Shown piece after piece: positions 17,407 through 24,630 of a DNA stretch of 64,000 bases (positions are counted from its first letter, which is position 1; each line of letters starts with the position of its first letter). The translations under genes and the position numbers were made by a program. The notes beneath the pieces were generated by a model that did no database searches, was not told the DNA's origin, and saw only the letters and a list, made by a program, of their open reading frames with translations. Origin of the DNA: CAWBQO01 sp963790965 (GTDB taxonomy: Bacteria > Bacteroidota > Rhodothermia > Rhodothermales > DASSAV01); contig CAWBQO010000003.1 of the NCBI GenBank assembly GCA_963790965.1, forward strand, positions 372,001-436,000. The letters are read 5' to 3'.

Positions 17407-17862
17407 TCACAAAGATTCCGATGTGCGAACAGCGGCGCTTTCACGAGCCGCGGACGCAACGGTGGCCACCTGTTCCTCGATGAGCGCGGACGTGACGAGG
17501 CGATCCATAAGCCAGATGCGGAACAGCGACGCCTCTTCATTGCGGCCGGTCCACCGCGCCTGGTTAAAGAGCGTCAGCGCCATCATCATAGCCGTGTGCT
17601 GCCCGGCACGGTTGCTCTCTTCGCGGGCGGTTCGATACCTCTCGTCGAGCGCGCCGACAGCGGCCTTTGCGCTCCCGACGCCCCTCAACCCGAGGGAGGT
17701 CAAATCGAACTCGGCGAAGAAGTCGGAGGCCGCCGGGTCGTTCCTAACGTCTCGCAACGCCTCCTCCACAGCGGAACGGTTGCTGTCCGTGATGAAGGCC
17801 AGGTCCTCCTCGGACGTCATGCCGCTCCTGTAAAGGGCGCGAATCTGATCAGGATCGTCCAT
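17407..17862 (-). CDS. Hypothetical protein, 151 residues
   Basis: No family recognised. It has acidic, helix-prone sequence with an N-terminal MDDPDQIRALYRSGMTSEEDL, a central ALTLFNQARWTG and an alanine/serine-rich C-terminus. No signal peptide or transmembrane segment is evident. Codon use resembles the neighbours, and the frame lies between same-strand genes 24 bases from DUF2630, which supports a real gene. Confidence 0.55.
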   Translation of the reverse strand: MDDPDQIRALYRSGMTSEEDLAFITDSNRSAVEEALRDVRNDPAASDFFAEFDLTSLGLRGVGSAKAAVGALDERYRTAREESNRAGQHTAMMMALTLFNQARWTGRNEEASLFRIWLMDRLVTSALIEEQVATVASAARESAAVRTSESL

Positions 17863-17994
17863 TGTGGCTCACGAAAGGGGTTGGCTGAAGCAGCGAACAG
17901 TTCCCGATGCCGTGGCTCGGGCCTTCGTGAGCTTGTACGCTCGCCGGACGCGAAGGTACGTTGCGCAGAGCGACGACGTGGTAATCTTAGAAGC

Positions 17995-18483
17995 TCATTC
18001 CGACCTGCGCTGCCACGTCACCTGGTCCGATTCCGCGATGCCGTAGGTGTCGGCAAAGCCCGCAGGCGTCTCGATCACGAACCGCGCGGGGCTGCGAGAG
18101 GGAACGGCGGATGTCGAAAACGGCGTCGTGTACCGGCCAATGCTGACGATTTCGGAGTCTGCACTGGCATATATGATGTCGAGCGAGAGGGGCGTGTTGG
18201 CCATCCAGAAGCTCTGCGGTTCTTCGCGGTCGAAGATGAACAGCATTCCGCTGTTCTCCGGCAGCTCCTGCCGCTGCATCAGTCCGCGCGTGCGGGACGA
18301 ATCGTTCTCCGCAATCTCTATGTTGATCGTTTTCAGGGAGGTGCCGTCCCGCTGAAAGGTCAGCGTACCGTCTGTTCGGAACGGAATAGGTGCAGCAATC
18401 TCCGTCTCCGGTTCATTCCGGCTGCACCCGGCGACAGCGAGAAGGAGAGCGGCACAAAGAACGAGAAGTCGATTCGTCATCAT
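17995..18483 (-). CDS. DUF192 lipoprotein, copy 2
   Basis: 162 residues from the ATG at 18483. The signal LLVLCAALLLAVAGC carries a lipobox cysteine, so it is probably a lipoprotein. The DUF192 core is clear: TRGLMQRQELPENSGMLFIFD, FWMANTPLSLDIIY and the closing FVIETPAGFADTYGI. DUF192 proteins are small secreted domains of unknown biochemical role. The start overlaps the stop of the other DUF192 gene in an ATGATGA arrangement. The two copies are clearly paralogous, so this is a tandem duplication. Confidence 0.85.
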   Translation of the reverse strand: MMTNRLLVLCAALLLAVAGCSRNEPETEIAAPIPFRTDGTLTFQRDGTSLKTINIEIAENDSSRTRGLMQRQELPENSGMLFIFDREEPQSFWMANTPLSLDIIYASADSEIVSIGRYTTPFSTSAVPSRSPARFVIETPAGFADTYGIAESDQVTWQRRSE

Positions 18484-19034
18484 CGTGAAGCGCTGTTTGC
18501 GGTCGTCTCCCATGCTATACGACTCCCGGGCACGATGCCGTGCCGGGCCGCGTATCCGGCGCGTACCTCCACGACATACTGGGCAGGAAGATCGGACTCG
18601 ATATTTTGCTGAGAGTAAGGCGTGGTGTGATCGGCCACCTTGACGACAACAGAATCCGCGTTGACGAAAATAATGTCGAGCGGCATTGGCGTATTTGCCA
18701 TCCAGAAGGCCCGCTGTTCCTCCTTATCCATGACAAAGAGCATCCCGGTGTCGGGCGGGAGGCTTCGGCGCTGCATGAGTCCACGAGCCTGCGCGGAATC
18801 GGTTGCGGCAATCTCGATGGCGATGCGCGCGGCCGTCGATCCGTCCGGGAGCACGAACTGAAGGTTGCCATCCTGCCGAAACGGTATTTCCATCTGAAAC
18901 ACAGGCAGCTTCGGTTTCTCTTCGCGGCAAGCTGACGTGAACATCAGCAGCGGCGAGACGGCTGCAAGCAGGAAGACGACCGAACGGAGTCGGCCACGCC
19001 CCCGGCCGAATGCAACATCAAGGATTGTTCTCAA
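18480..19034 (-). CDS. DUF192 lipoprotein, copy 1
   Basis: A 184-residue DUF192 protein with the hydrophobic signal VVFLLAAVSPLLMFTSAC ending in a lipobox cysteine. Core motifs match copy 2: ARGLMQRRSLPPDTGMLFVMD, FWMANTPMPLDIIF and YVVEVRAGYAARHGI. Its start overlaps the end of hemW by 17 bases and its stop overlaps the start of copy 2, so hemW and both DUF192 genes are translationally chained. The first ~18 residues are basic and long for a signal peptide; an internal start is possible but no better ATG is present. Confidence 0.85.
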   Translation of the reverse strand: MRTILDVAFGRGRGRLRSVVFLLAAVSPLLMFTSACREEKPKLPVFQMEIPFRQDGNLQFVLPDGSTAARIAIEIAATDSAQARGLMQRRSLPPDTGMLFVMDKEEQRAFWMANTPMPLDIIFVNADSVVVKVADHTTPYSQQNIESDLPAQYVVEVRAGYAARHGIVPGSRIAWETTANSASR

Positions 19035-20193
19035 GGGACCCGATCATCAGTTTTTCCGTGACGGAGTTGCAGAGAATGCGCCCGCTATCGGTAAGGCGCA
19101 CGAGCGCATTTCGCACGGGGAGAATGTAGCCTTCCGATTCCAGCCAGGCAATTTCGTCCAGTCGCTCGGTCAGCAGGTCAACGCCGTAGATGGTGTCGAG
19201 CACGTCGAGGTTCAACCCGTCGGCGGTGCGGAGCCGGAGCATGATGTACTCGTCGGCAAGGCGCGTAAGCGCGAGACGCTCGCGGCCGTCGAGCGGAAGC
19301 TGTCGGCTGCCGACGAGCGCTTCATACTGCTTGAGGTTAGCCACATTCGACCAGCGCTGGGCGGAAGGGCGGGGGAGCATGTCCCACCAGAATGAATGCG
19401 CGGAAGGCCCAAAGCCCAGATAGTTCTTGTGCTCCCAGTAACGACTGTTGTGCAGCGAGCGCGCACCCGGCAGGGCGAAGTTGGAAATCTCGTACTGCTC
19501 GTACCCGTGGCTGCGCAGATAGCCCACCGTAAACTCGTAGCGGTCCGCCATCTCTTCTTCATCTGCCGGCGTGACGAGTCCGCGCTCGATCCGGTTGTAC
19601 AACGGTGTGCGCTCTTCGACCGTCAGACCGTAGGCCGACATGTGCGGCACGCCGAGCGCAACGGCTTTCTCGAGATTGGCCGCCCAGTATTCCTTCGGTT
19701 GCTGCGGAAGGCCGAAGATCAGGTCCACGGAGAAGTTCTGAAATCCCGCTTCGCGCGCGAGCGGAACGATGGCCTGCGCCTGCTCCGCAGTGTGGGCACG
19801 GTTGAGAAACGCCAGGTCGTCGGCGAAGAAGGACTGAATGCCGATGCTCAACCTGTCGACGCCCAGCGCGCGTAAGCCTCTCAAGTAGTCCAGATCGACA
19901 TCTTCCGGATTGAGTTCCAACGTGGTTTCTTCCACCTCGTCGGTGCCGAAGTTGTTGAAGATGGCGTCCTGGATCGCGAAGAGTTCGTCTTCGAGCAGGA
20001 GAGAAGGCGTGCCGCCGCCGTAATAAACGGTCTTGATCGGTTCTTTGTCTGCGAACGTGTGTCCGTAGTACTCGATCTCCGCGATCAGCGCCTGTACGAA
20101 AGAAGTGTGCGACTTCCGCGTGGTCGTGAAGTAGAAGTCGCAGTAAATGCAGCGCTGCGAGCAGAAAGGGATGTGCAGGTAAAGTCCTGCCAT
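19018..20193 (-). CDS. hemW: HemW-type radical SAM haem chaperone
   Basis: 391 residues. The radical SAM cluster motif is CSQRCIYCDF (Cys11, Cys15, Cys18), with only the three cluster cysteines and none of the additional CxxxCxxCxC extension used by coproporphyrinogen dehydrogenase HemN. YYGGGTPSLL, a SAM-binding motif, and DRLSIGIQSF follow, then a C-terminal winged-helix part (LNLDVLDTIYGVDLL). It is therefore assigned to HemW, which hands haem to target proteins, rather than HemN. Its position near the hem genes fits haem biology, although it is on the opposite strand. Confidence 0.9.
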   Translation of the reverse strand: MAGLYLHIPFCSQRCIYCDFYFTTTRKSHTSFVQALIAEIEYYGHTFADKEPIKTVYYGGGTPSLLLEDELFAIQDAIFNNFGTDEVEETTLELNPEDVDLDYLRGLRALGVDRLSIGIQSFFADDLAFLNRAHTAEQAQAIVPLAREAGFQNFSVDLIFGLPQQPKEYWAANLEKAVALGVPHMSAYGLTVEERTPLYNRIERGLVTPADEEEMADRYEFTVGYLRSHGYEQYEISNFALPGARSLHNSRYWEHKNYLGFGPSAHSFWWDMLPRPSAQRWSNVANLKQYEALVGSRQLPLDGRERLALTRLADEYIMLRLRTADGLNLDVLDTIYGVDLLTERLDEIAWLESEGYILPVRNALVRLTDSGRILCNSVTEKLMIGSLENNP

Positions 20194-20340
20194 GGGCGGC
20201 GGAGAGATGATGGCGTCTGAGCGGCGATTCGAACCGGCGGTAGTACCCGCGTGGCGCGGGAGGGTTGCGCGCTCGCGCGGATTGTCCGTATCCTGCCGCA
20301 GCTTCGCGGGAAGCCGCGTATTGACTTAGTACCTCCTATT

Positions 20341-21507
20341 ATGCTCGACCTATTGCTTCTTCGTGAGCAGTTTGCCGGATTCGACTCTTATCAGGCGGAG
20401 TCGTACCGCCAGACGATTTCGCGCACCGAGCGGGCACTTGCGACCTTAACGGAACTGGCAGCAGACTGGGCTTCTTTTCAAGAGCGCGCGGCCGGCGAGC
20501 GGGTGCCCTGGCTACGCGCGGGGCTGATCGAAAAACCGACCAGCACCTACGTCGCGCCGCCTCGCCCGACGCCGATGACGGTCGTAGCCACGGACGGTTC
20601 GCAGATCCTGCCGGATCGGAACGTCGAGCCGACCTGCTATTTGCTTAACGTGAGCCGGATTGCTTTTCATTACGGAACGCTGGAAGAGCCGCTTCTGGAG
20701 ACCGTCCCGTCATTCCGCTATCGCAAATCGGATCTGCACGAAGAACTCGATGACCCGCTGGAGAATGCGTCAGCCGAGATGGTGTCGGCGCTGCGCGACG
20801 AGGCCGAGCTTCAGCATCTCTACGACGTCGCGTTCACCGTCCGGCAGCAGGAGCGGCCGCTGCTTGCAATGGCCGACGGCACGCTGATTCGCTGGATGAT
20901 CCGGCAGATGCACAACAGGACGCTCGAAGAACGGCTCATTCGGCGTTATGCCGAAGTCCTTGCCCTCTTCAGGGAAAACAGGATTCCGCTGTGTTCCTAC
21001 ATCTCCATGCCGAGCAGCGCCGAAGTCGTCGGTCTGCTGCGCATCGTGCTCGGAGAAAGCTCGCAAGAGCCGTCCGATCCAGGCGAGACGCTGTTCGGCC
21101 TGCCGGACCGGAAGCTGTTTGAACGACTCCTGAAGCCTGGATGCCGTTCAGCTACTTTCGTGTCAGGTTCACACATCCAGAGCGATTACGAAGCCTCCGA
21201 CCGCATCTGCTTTTTCTACGTGCGATCCGGAAGCAATGCGTCGCCGGGAGAAGTTGGAAGAGTAGAGTTCCCGCAGTGGGTTGCCGACGATGAAGGGCTG
21301 CTTGATCTTATTCATGCCGTGGTTCAGAGCGAGTGCGAAAAGGGCCGGGGCTATCCGATGATCCTGAGCGAGGCGCACGAACATGCGGTCGTCCGCGCAC
21401 CTGAACGATCCGCATTCTATTCCTTGATCGCCGGCCAAATGGAGCAGTCCGGATTGCCGGCGGATGTTTCGCAGAAAAGTATGTCCAAGAGAAGGCCGCT
21501 GGTATGA
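20341..21507 (+). CDS. nurA: NurA-type nuclease domain protein
   Basis: 388 residues from the ATG giving MLDLLLLREQF. The frame is open for 90 bases upstream, but that part overlaps the hemW 5' region and looks non-coding. NurA signatures are VVATDGSQILPDRN with the first acidic metal ligand, LLAMADGTLIRWMI with the second and a late HAVVQSECEKGRGYPMIL segment. NurA is a DNA-end resection nuclease working with the HerA ATPase. The next gene overlaps by four bases and encodes a HAS-barrel-like protein, but no HerA ATPase gene is adjacent. Confidence 0.8.
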   Translation: MLDLLLLREQFAGFDSYQAESYRQTISRTERALATLTELAADWASFQERAAGERVPWLRAGLIEKPTSTYVAPPRPTPMTVVATDGSQILPDRNVEPTCYLLNVSRIAFHYGTLEEPLLETVPSFRYRKSDLHEELDDPLENASAEMVSALRDEAELQHLYDVAFTVRQQERPLLAMADGTLIRWMIRQMHNRTLEERLIRRYAEVLALFRENRIPLCSYISMPSSAEVVGLLRIVLGESSQEPSDPGETLFGLPDRKLFERLLKPGCRSATFVSGSHIQSDYEASDRICFFYVRSGSNASPGEVGRVEFPQWVADDEGLLDLIHAVVQSECEKGRGYPMILSEAHEHAVVRAPERSAFYSLIAGQMEQSGLPADVSQKSMSKRRPLV

Positions 21508-22163
21508 GTGCCGATATTGTTCAAGAAGAAGGACGGCCAAACGACTTGAAAATGCAGGATGCCGGGCGCGGCGGTCCTCGCCCGGTGGCGGAGGTCGTGG
21601 CGTCGAGTACGGGCGCGTTCGAGGCGGAAGTTTATCGCGGGACAGATGCTCCGGCGTTTGGCTCCTGGATCCGCATGACGCGCTCGGACGGAATCGTCGT
21701 GTATGCGCTCGTGAGCCGCATCGAGGTGGCGTCCATCGATCCGGGACGCCGCGCCACCGCGCTTGGGCTTACCCGCGACGAACTGCGGCGCGAAATGCCG
21801 CACGTGTTCGACCTGTTAAGGACGACCATTTCCGCCGTTATTTTGGCTTACGGCGAGAAAGGCGTGCTGCGCCAGACCCTGCCGCCGCACCCGCCGGATC
21901 TGCACGATTTCGTGTACTCGATCTCCCATAACGAACTCCGCGCCCTCGGAGCGCCCTACGACTATCTGCGAACGATTGCCAGAAACGCCGATCCGCTCGT
22001 TGCGGTGGATGACCTGCTCGTAGCCGCCATTCGCCAGATCGACAAGGCGCACGGCGGCGGACGGGAGGGCGAGCGGGAAGTCATTGCCGCCGGCCGGGTA
22101 CTCGGGCGCCTTCTCAACGAGGATCACGAACGACTCCAGTCCATTCTGCGCCGCGTGCAATAG
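21504..22163 (+). CDS. HAS-barrel-like protein partner of NurA
   Basis: A 219-residue protein overlapping the nurA stop by four bases (ATGA). Residues ~27-130 read like a HAS-barrel (HerA-ATP synthase barrel): VAEVVASSTGAFEAEVYR, FGSWIRM and VVYALVSRIEVASID. The remainder is helical with no Walker motif, so it is not a complete HerA helicase. In many bacteria and archaea such a domain is the N-terminus of HerA or a separate gene beside NurA. A role in positioning the nuclease is inferred from that context. The gene ends 33 bases from the convergent outer-membrane gene. Confidence 0.65.
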   Translation: MSADIVQEEGRPNDLKMQDAGRGGPRPVAEVVASSTGAFEAEVYRGTDAPAFGSWIRMTRSDGIVVYALVSRIEVASIDPGRRATALGLTRDELRREMPHVFDLLRTTISAVILAYGEKGVLRQTLPPHPPDLHDFVYSISHNELRALGAPYDYLRTIARNADPLVAVDDLLVAAIRQIDKAHGGGREGEREVIAAGRVLGRLLNEDHERLQSILRRVQ

Positions 22164-22196
22164 ACTGCTCCACCGGCCGCCGACGCTCCAACCGGC

Positions 22197-22742
22197 TCAG
22201 AATATGATGCCGACGCGGACGGGGATGGCCAGATGCACCTGGTCTTTGCCGATGATCATAGCCGGGTTGATCTCGTAGAAAATGGTCGTCTCGCGCAGAA
22301 GCTGCACCCAGCCCACACCACCATGGATTGTCGGGCCGCTGACCCGTTCGTTCTTGCTGTCGTCGAAGCCTAACGGATCCTTGTTATCGGGCGACATTTC
22401 GATGTAGAGGCCCACACCGGCGAGGTAGTACGGGGCCTTCCGCGAGCGCGACGGCAGCGTAATGATTGCGGAGACCTGCGGGTCGAACACCCACGTCGCA
22501 TTGTCACGGCCCTGCAGAATGAAGCCGGTCGCGCCCATATCGATGCCGAGGGAAAGGTCCGCGTTGATTGGCGCAGACGCGCGGCCCCTGAGTCCGATGC
22601 CAAGTCCGTCGGCCGTGCTCAGCATGGTGTTGAAGCCAAGACCGATCCGCGGCGTGCCTTGCGCGGCAGCCTCCCCGTGGTAGCTTCCGAGAGCGACGAG
22701 CAAAAGTGCGAAGAGAAAGTGTGACTTGAGTATGACGCGCAT
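22197..22742 (-). CDS. Outer-membrane beta-barrel protein
   Basis: 181 residues from the ATG giving MRVILKSHFLFALLL; a further in-frame start lies 15 bases upstream. A signal peptide with cleavage likely after GEAAA is followed by glycine-rich amphipathic strands (RIGLGFNTML, GLGIGLRGRAS, YYLAGVGLYIEM) and a terminal IPVRVGIIF, as in small porin-like barrels. Function unknown. It is convergent with the HAS-barrel gene and divergent from the acyl-CoA dehydrogenase gene. Confidence 0.7.
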   Translation of the reverse strand: MRVILKSHFLFALLLVALGSYHGEAAAQGTPRIGLGFNTMLSTADGLGIGLRGRASAPINADLSLGIDMGATGFILQGRDNATWVFDPQVSAIITLPSRSRKAPYYLAGVGLYIEMSPDNKDPLGFDDSKNERVSGPTIHGGVGWVQLLRETTIFYEINPAMIIGKDQVHLAIPVRVGIIF

Positions 22743-22940
22743 ATTCTTGTGCAGCAACGACCCTGAAGAGTTGGTCTTACCGATGTAAACAGGTTAACTT
22801 TACAGCCGATCCAACGGCTGAGCGGAGGACAAGTTAAGGCACAGCACGTTTCTTCATTGCCCGACCATGAAGATGAATGGTACGCCTCCGCCTCGCCGAC
22901 GCTCGACCCGCCAACACTTCCATTTCGATCCCGACCACCC

Positions 22941-24173
22941 ATGAGATCCTCCCCACTGGCCGACCAGACGCCTACCGGGTACGACCCCGCCGCCTTTGCG
23001 GCACCGGACTATTACGCGCTCGATGAGTTGCTTTCGGAGGAAGAGAAGGCTATTCGGGATCGCGTCCGAGCATTTATAACGGCCGAGGTACTGCCAATCA
23101 TCGAGGAGCACGCGCAGGCGGTTACGTTCCCAAAGGAACTCGTCGCCGAGTTCGCCAGGCTTGGGCTGCTCGGGCCGAACTTGCCGGAAGCGTACGGCTG
23201 TGGCGGCTACAACAACACCGTCTACGGACTTATGATGCAGGAAGTCGAGCGGGCGGATTCCGGCTTGCGCTCATTTTGCTCCGTGCAGGGATCGCTGGTC
23301 ATGTATCCGATCTTCCGGTATGGAAGTGAGGAGCAGAAGCGGCGCTGGCTTCCTGCGCTCGCGAAGGGGGAGGCGATTGGCTGTTTCGCGCTTACGGAGC
23401 CGGGACAGGGATCAGATCCCTCGGGGATGAAAACGCGCGCGCATCGCGACGGAAGCCATTGGGTCCTGTCGGGGCACAAGCGCTGGAGTACCAATGCCTC
23501 CGAAGGAGACGTTTGCGTGGTGTGGGCGAGAGACGACGAGAATAAGGTGGCGGGATTTCTGGTCGAGCTTGACCGGCAGGGCGTTACGACACCGAGGATC
23601 ATGGACAAGTGGTCCCTGCGGGCCGCGGTAACGTCGGAGGTGGTGCTGGACGACGTGCGCATCCCTTCCGGCAACCGGCTTCCGGAAGCGGTTGGCCTTA
23701 AAGCGCCGCTTTCGTGCCTGACGCAGGCGCGGTACGGCATCGCGTGGGGCGTCATTGGTGCCGCGATGGCGTGCTACGATGCCGCCCTTCAGCACAGCCG
23801 CTCGCGCGTCCAGTTTGGACGAGCCATAGGCGGCTTTCAGCTCATCCAGGAGCGGCTGGTCGATATGGTGCAGGAAATTACAAAGGCGCAACTTCTCGCC
23901 TGGCGGCTGTCGAAGCTCAAGGACGCCGGGACCATGCGGCCGCAGCAGGTCTCGCTCGCAAAGCGAAACAACGTTCGGATGGCACTCGACGTAGCGCGTT
24001 CAGCGCGCCAGGTTCTCGGCGGCAACGGCATCCTTGGGATGTACCCGGTCATGCGCCACATGATGAACCTCGAGTCGGTCGTGACCTACGAAGGCACGGA
24101 CGAGATCCATACGCTCATCGTCGGGCAGGACGTGACAGGGGAGAGCGCATTCGGGCAGTCGGCGGGATCGTAA
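22941..24173 (+). CDS. Acyl-CoA dehydrogenase, glutaryl-CoA dehydrogenase type
   Basis: 410 residues from the ATG at 22941. Another ATG 84 bases upstream adds a proline-rich low-quality stretch and is less likely. FAD and substrate motifs are CFALTEPGQGSDPSG and KRWSTNASEGD, and the catalytic glutamate lies in VTYEGTDEIHTLIVG. YEGT followed by H and the GQDVTG ending is the pattern of glutaryl-CoA dehydrogenases, which oxidise and decarboxylate glutaryl-CoA in lysine/tryptophan breakdown. No other pathway gene is nearby, so a related short acyl-CoA substrate remains possible. Confidence 0.85.
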   Translation: MRSSPLADQTPTGYDPAAFAAPDYYALDELLSEEEKAIRDRVRAFITAEVLPIIEEHAQAVTFPKELVAEFARLGLLGPNLPEAYGCGGYNNTVYGLMMQEVERADSGLRSFCSVQGSLVMYPIFRYGSEEQKRRWLPALAKGEAIGCFALTEPGQGSDPSGMKTRAHRDGSHWVLSGHKRWSTNASEGDVCVVWARDDENKVAGFLVELDRQGVTTPRIMDKWSLRAAVTSEVVLDDVRIPSGNRLPEAVGLKAPLSCLTQARYGIAWGVIGAAMACYDAALQHSRSRVQFGRAIGGFQLIQERLVDMVQEITKAQLLAWRLSKLKDAGTMRPQQVSLAKRNNVRMALDVARSARQVLGGNGILGMYPVMRHMMNLESVVTYEGTDEIHTLIVGQDVTGESAFGQSAGS

Positions 24174-24232
24174 CTTTTCGCGACTTCGGTGCGTATAGAC
24201 AACGTATGTAGAATCAATTTTTGGGGAGCGCC

Positions 24233-24529
24233 ATGTCTTTTGAACTCATGGTAGTGTCAATCACGGCGATCATCGCGTTTGTGGTTTTTGTCCAAGCTAT
24301 TCTAAACGCGAAGTCAAAGCGTGATGCCCGCGGCAATGAACCTTCCCTTAGCCGGGGAGAGTTGCAGCAGATGCTGGGACAGGCGGTGGCTGTCGAGATC
24401 GAGCCGCTTGTGGAACGCCTTGCTGCTATAGAAGCCCGTATGAACGAGACGCCGCTGTCCGGGCGGCGGCTTGAGCGCACGCTTCGGGAGGCGGACCCGT
24501 CCGAACCGGACCGCGGCCTGCTTACCTGA
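24233..24529 (+). CDS. Small single-pass membrane protein
   Basis: 98 residues from the ATG at 24233, preceded by a fair ribosome-binding site (GGGGAG, 6 bases upstream), which decided the start. A single N-terminal membrane segment (residues ~5-24, LMVVSITAIIAFVVFVQAIL) is followed by a cytoplasmic helical tail with a likely short coiled coil around residues 50-72. No family recognised. It is followed by a strong terminator. Confidence 0.6.
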   Translation: MSFELMVVSITAIIAFVVFVQAILNAKSKRDARGNEPSLSRGELQQMLGQAVAVEIEPLVERLAAIEARMNETPLSGRRLERTLREADPSEPDRGLLT

Positions 24530-24573
24530 AGCTGCAAGCCACCAGCTTCCAGCGGTTTAAAGAAAGCCAATAA

Positions 24574-24610
24574 GAAAGGGCGCTACCCCGCAGAGGAGTA
24601 GCGCCCTTTC
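24574..24610. terminator. Bidirectional intrinsic terminator
   Basis: A perfect 13-bp inverted repeat, GAAAGGGCGCTAC and GTAGCGCCCTTTC, with an 11-base loop lies between the convergent small-membrane-protein gene and ppdK. Because the arms start and end in A/T runs, it can act in both directions. Confidence 0.85.
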
Positions 24611-24630
24611 TCTTCAACGACTAACCCGGA

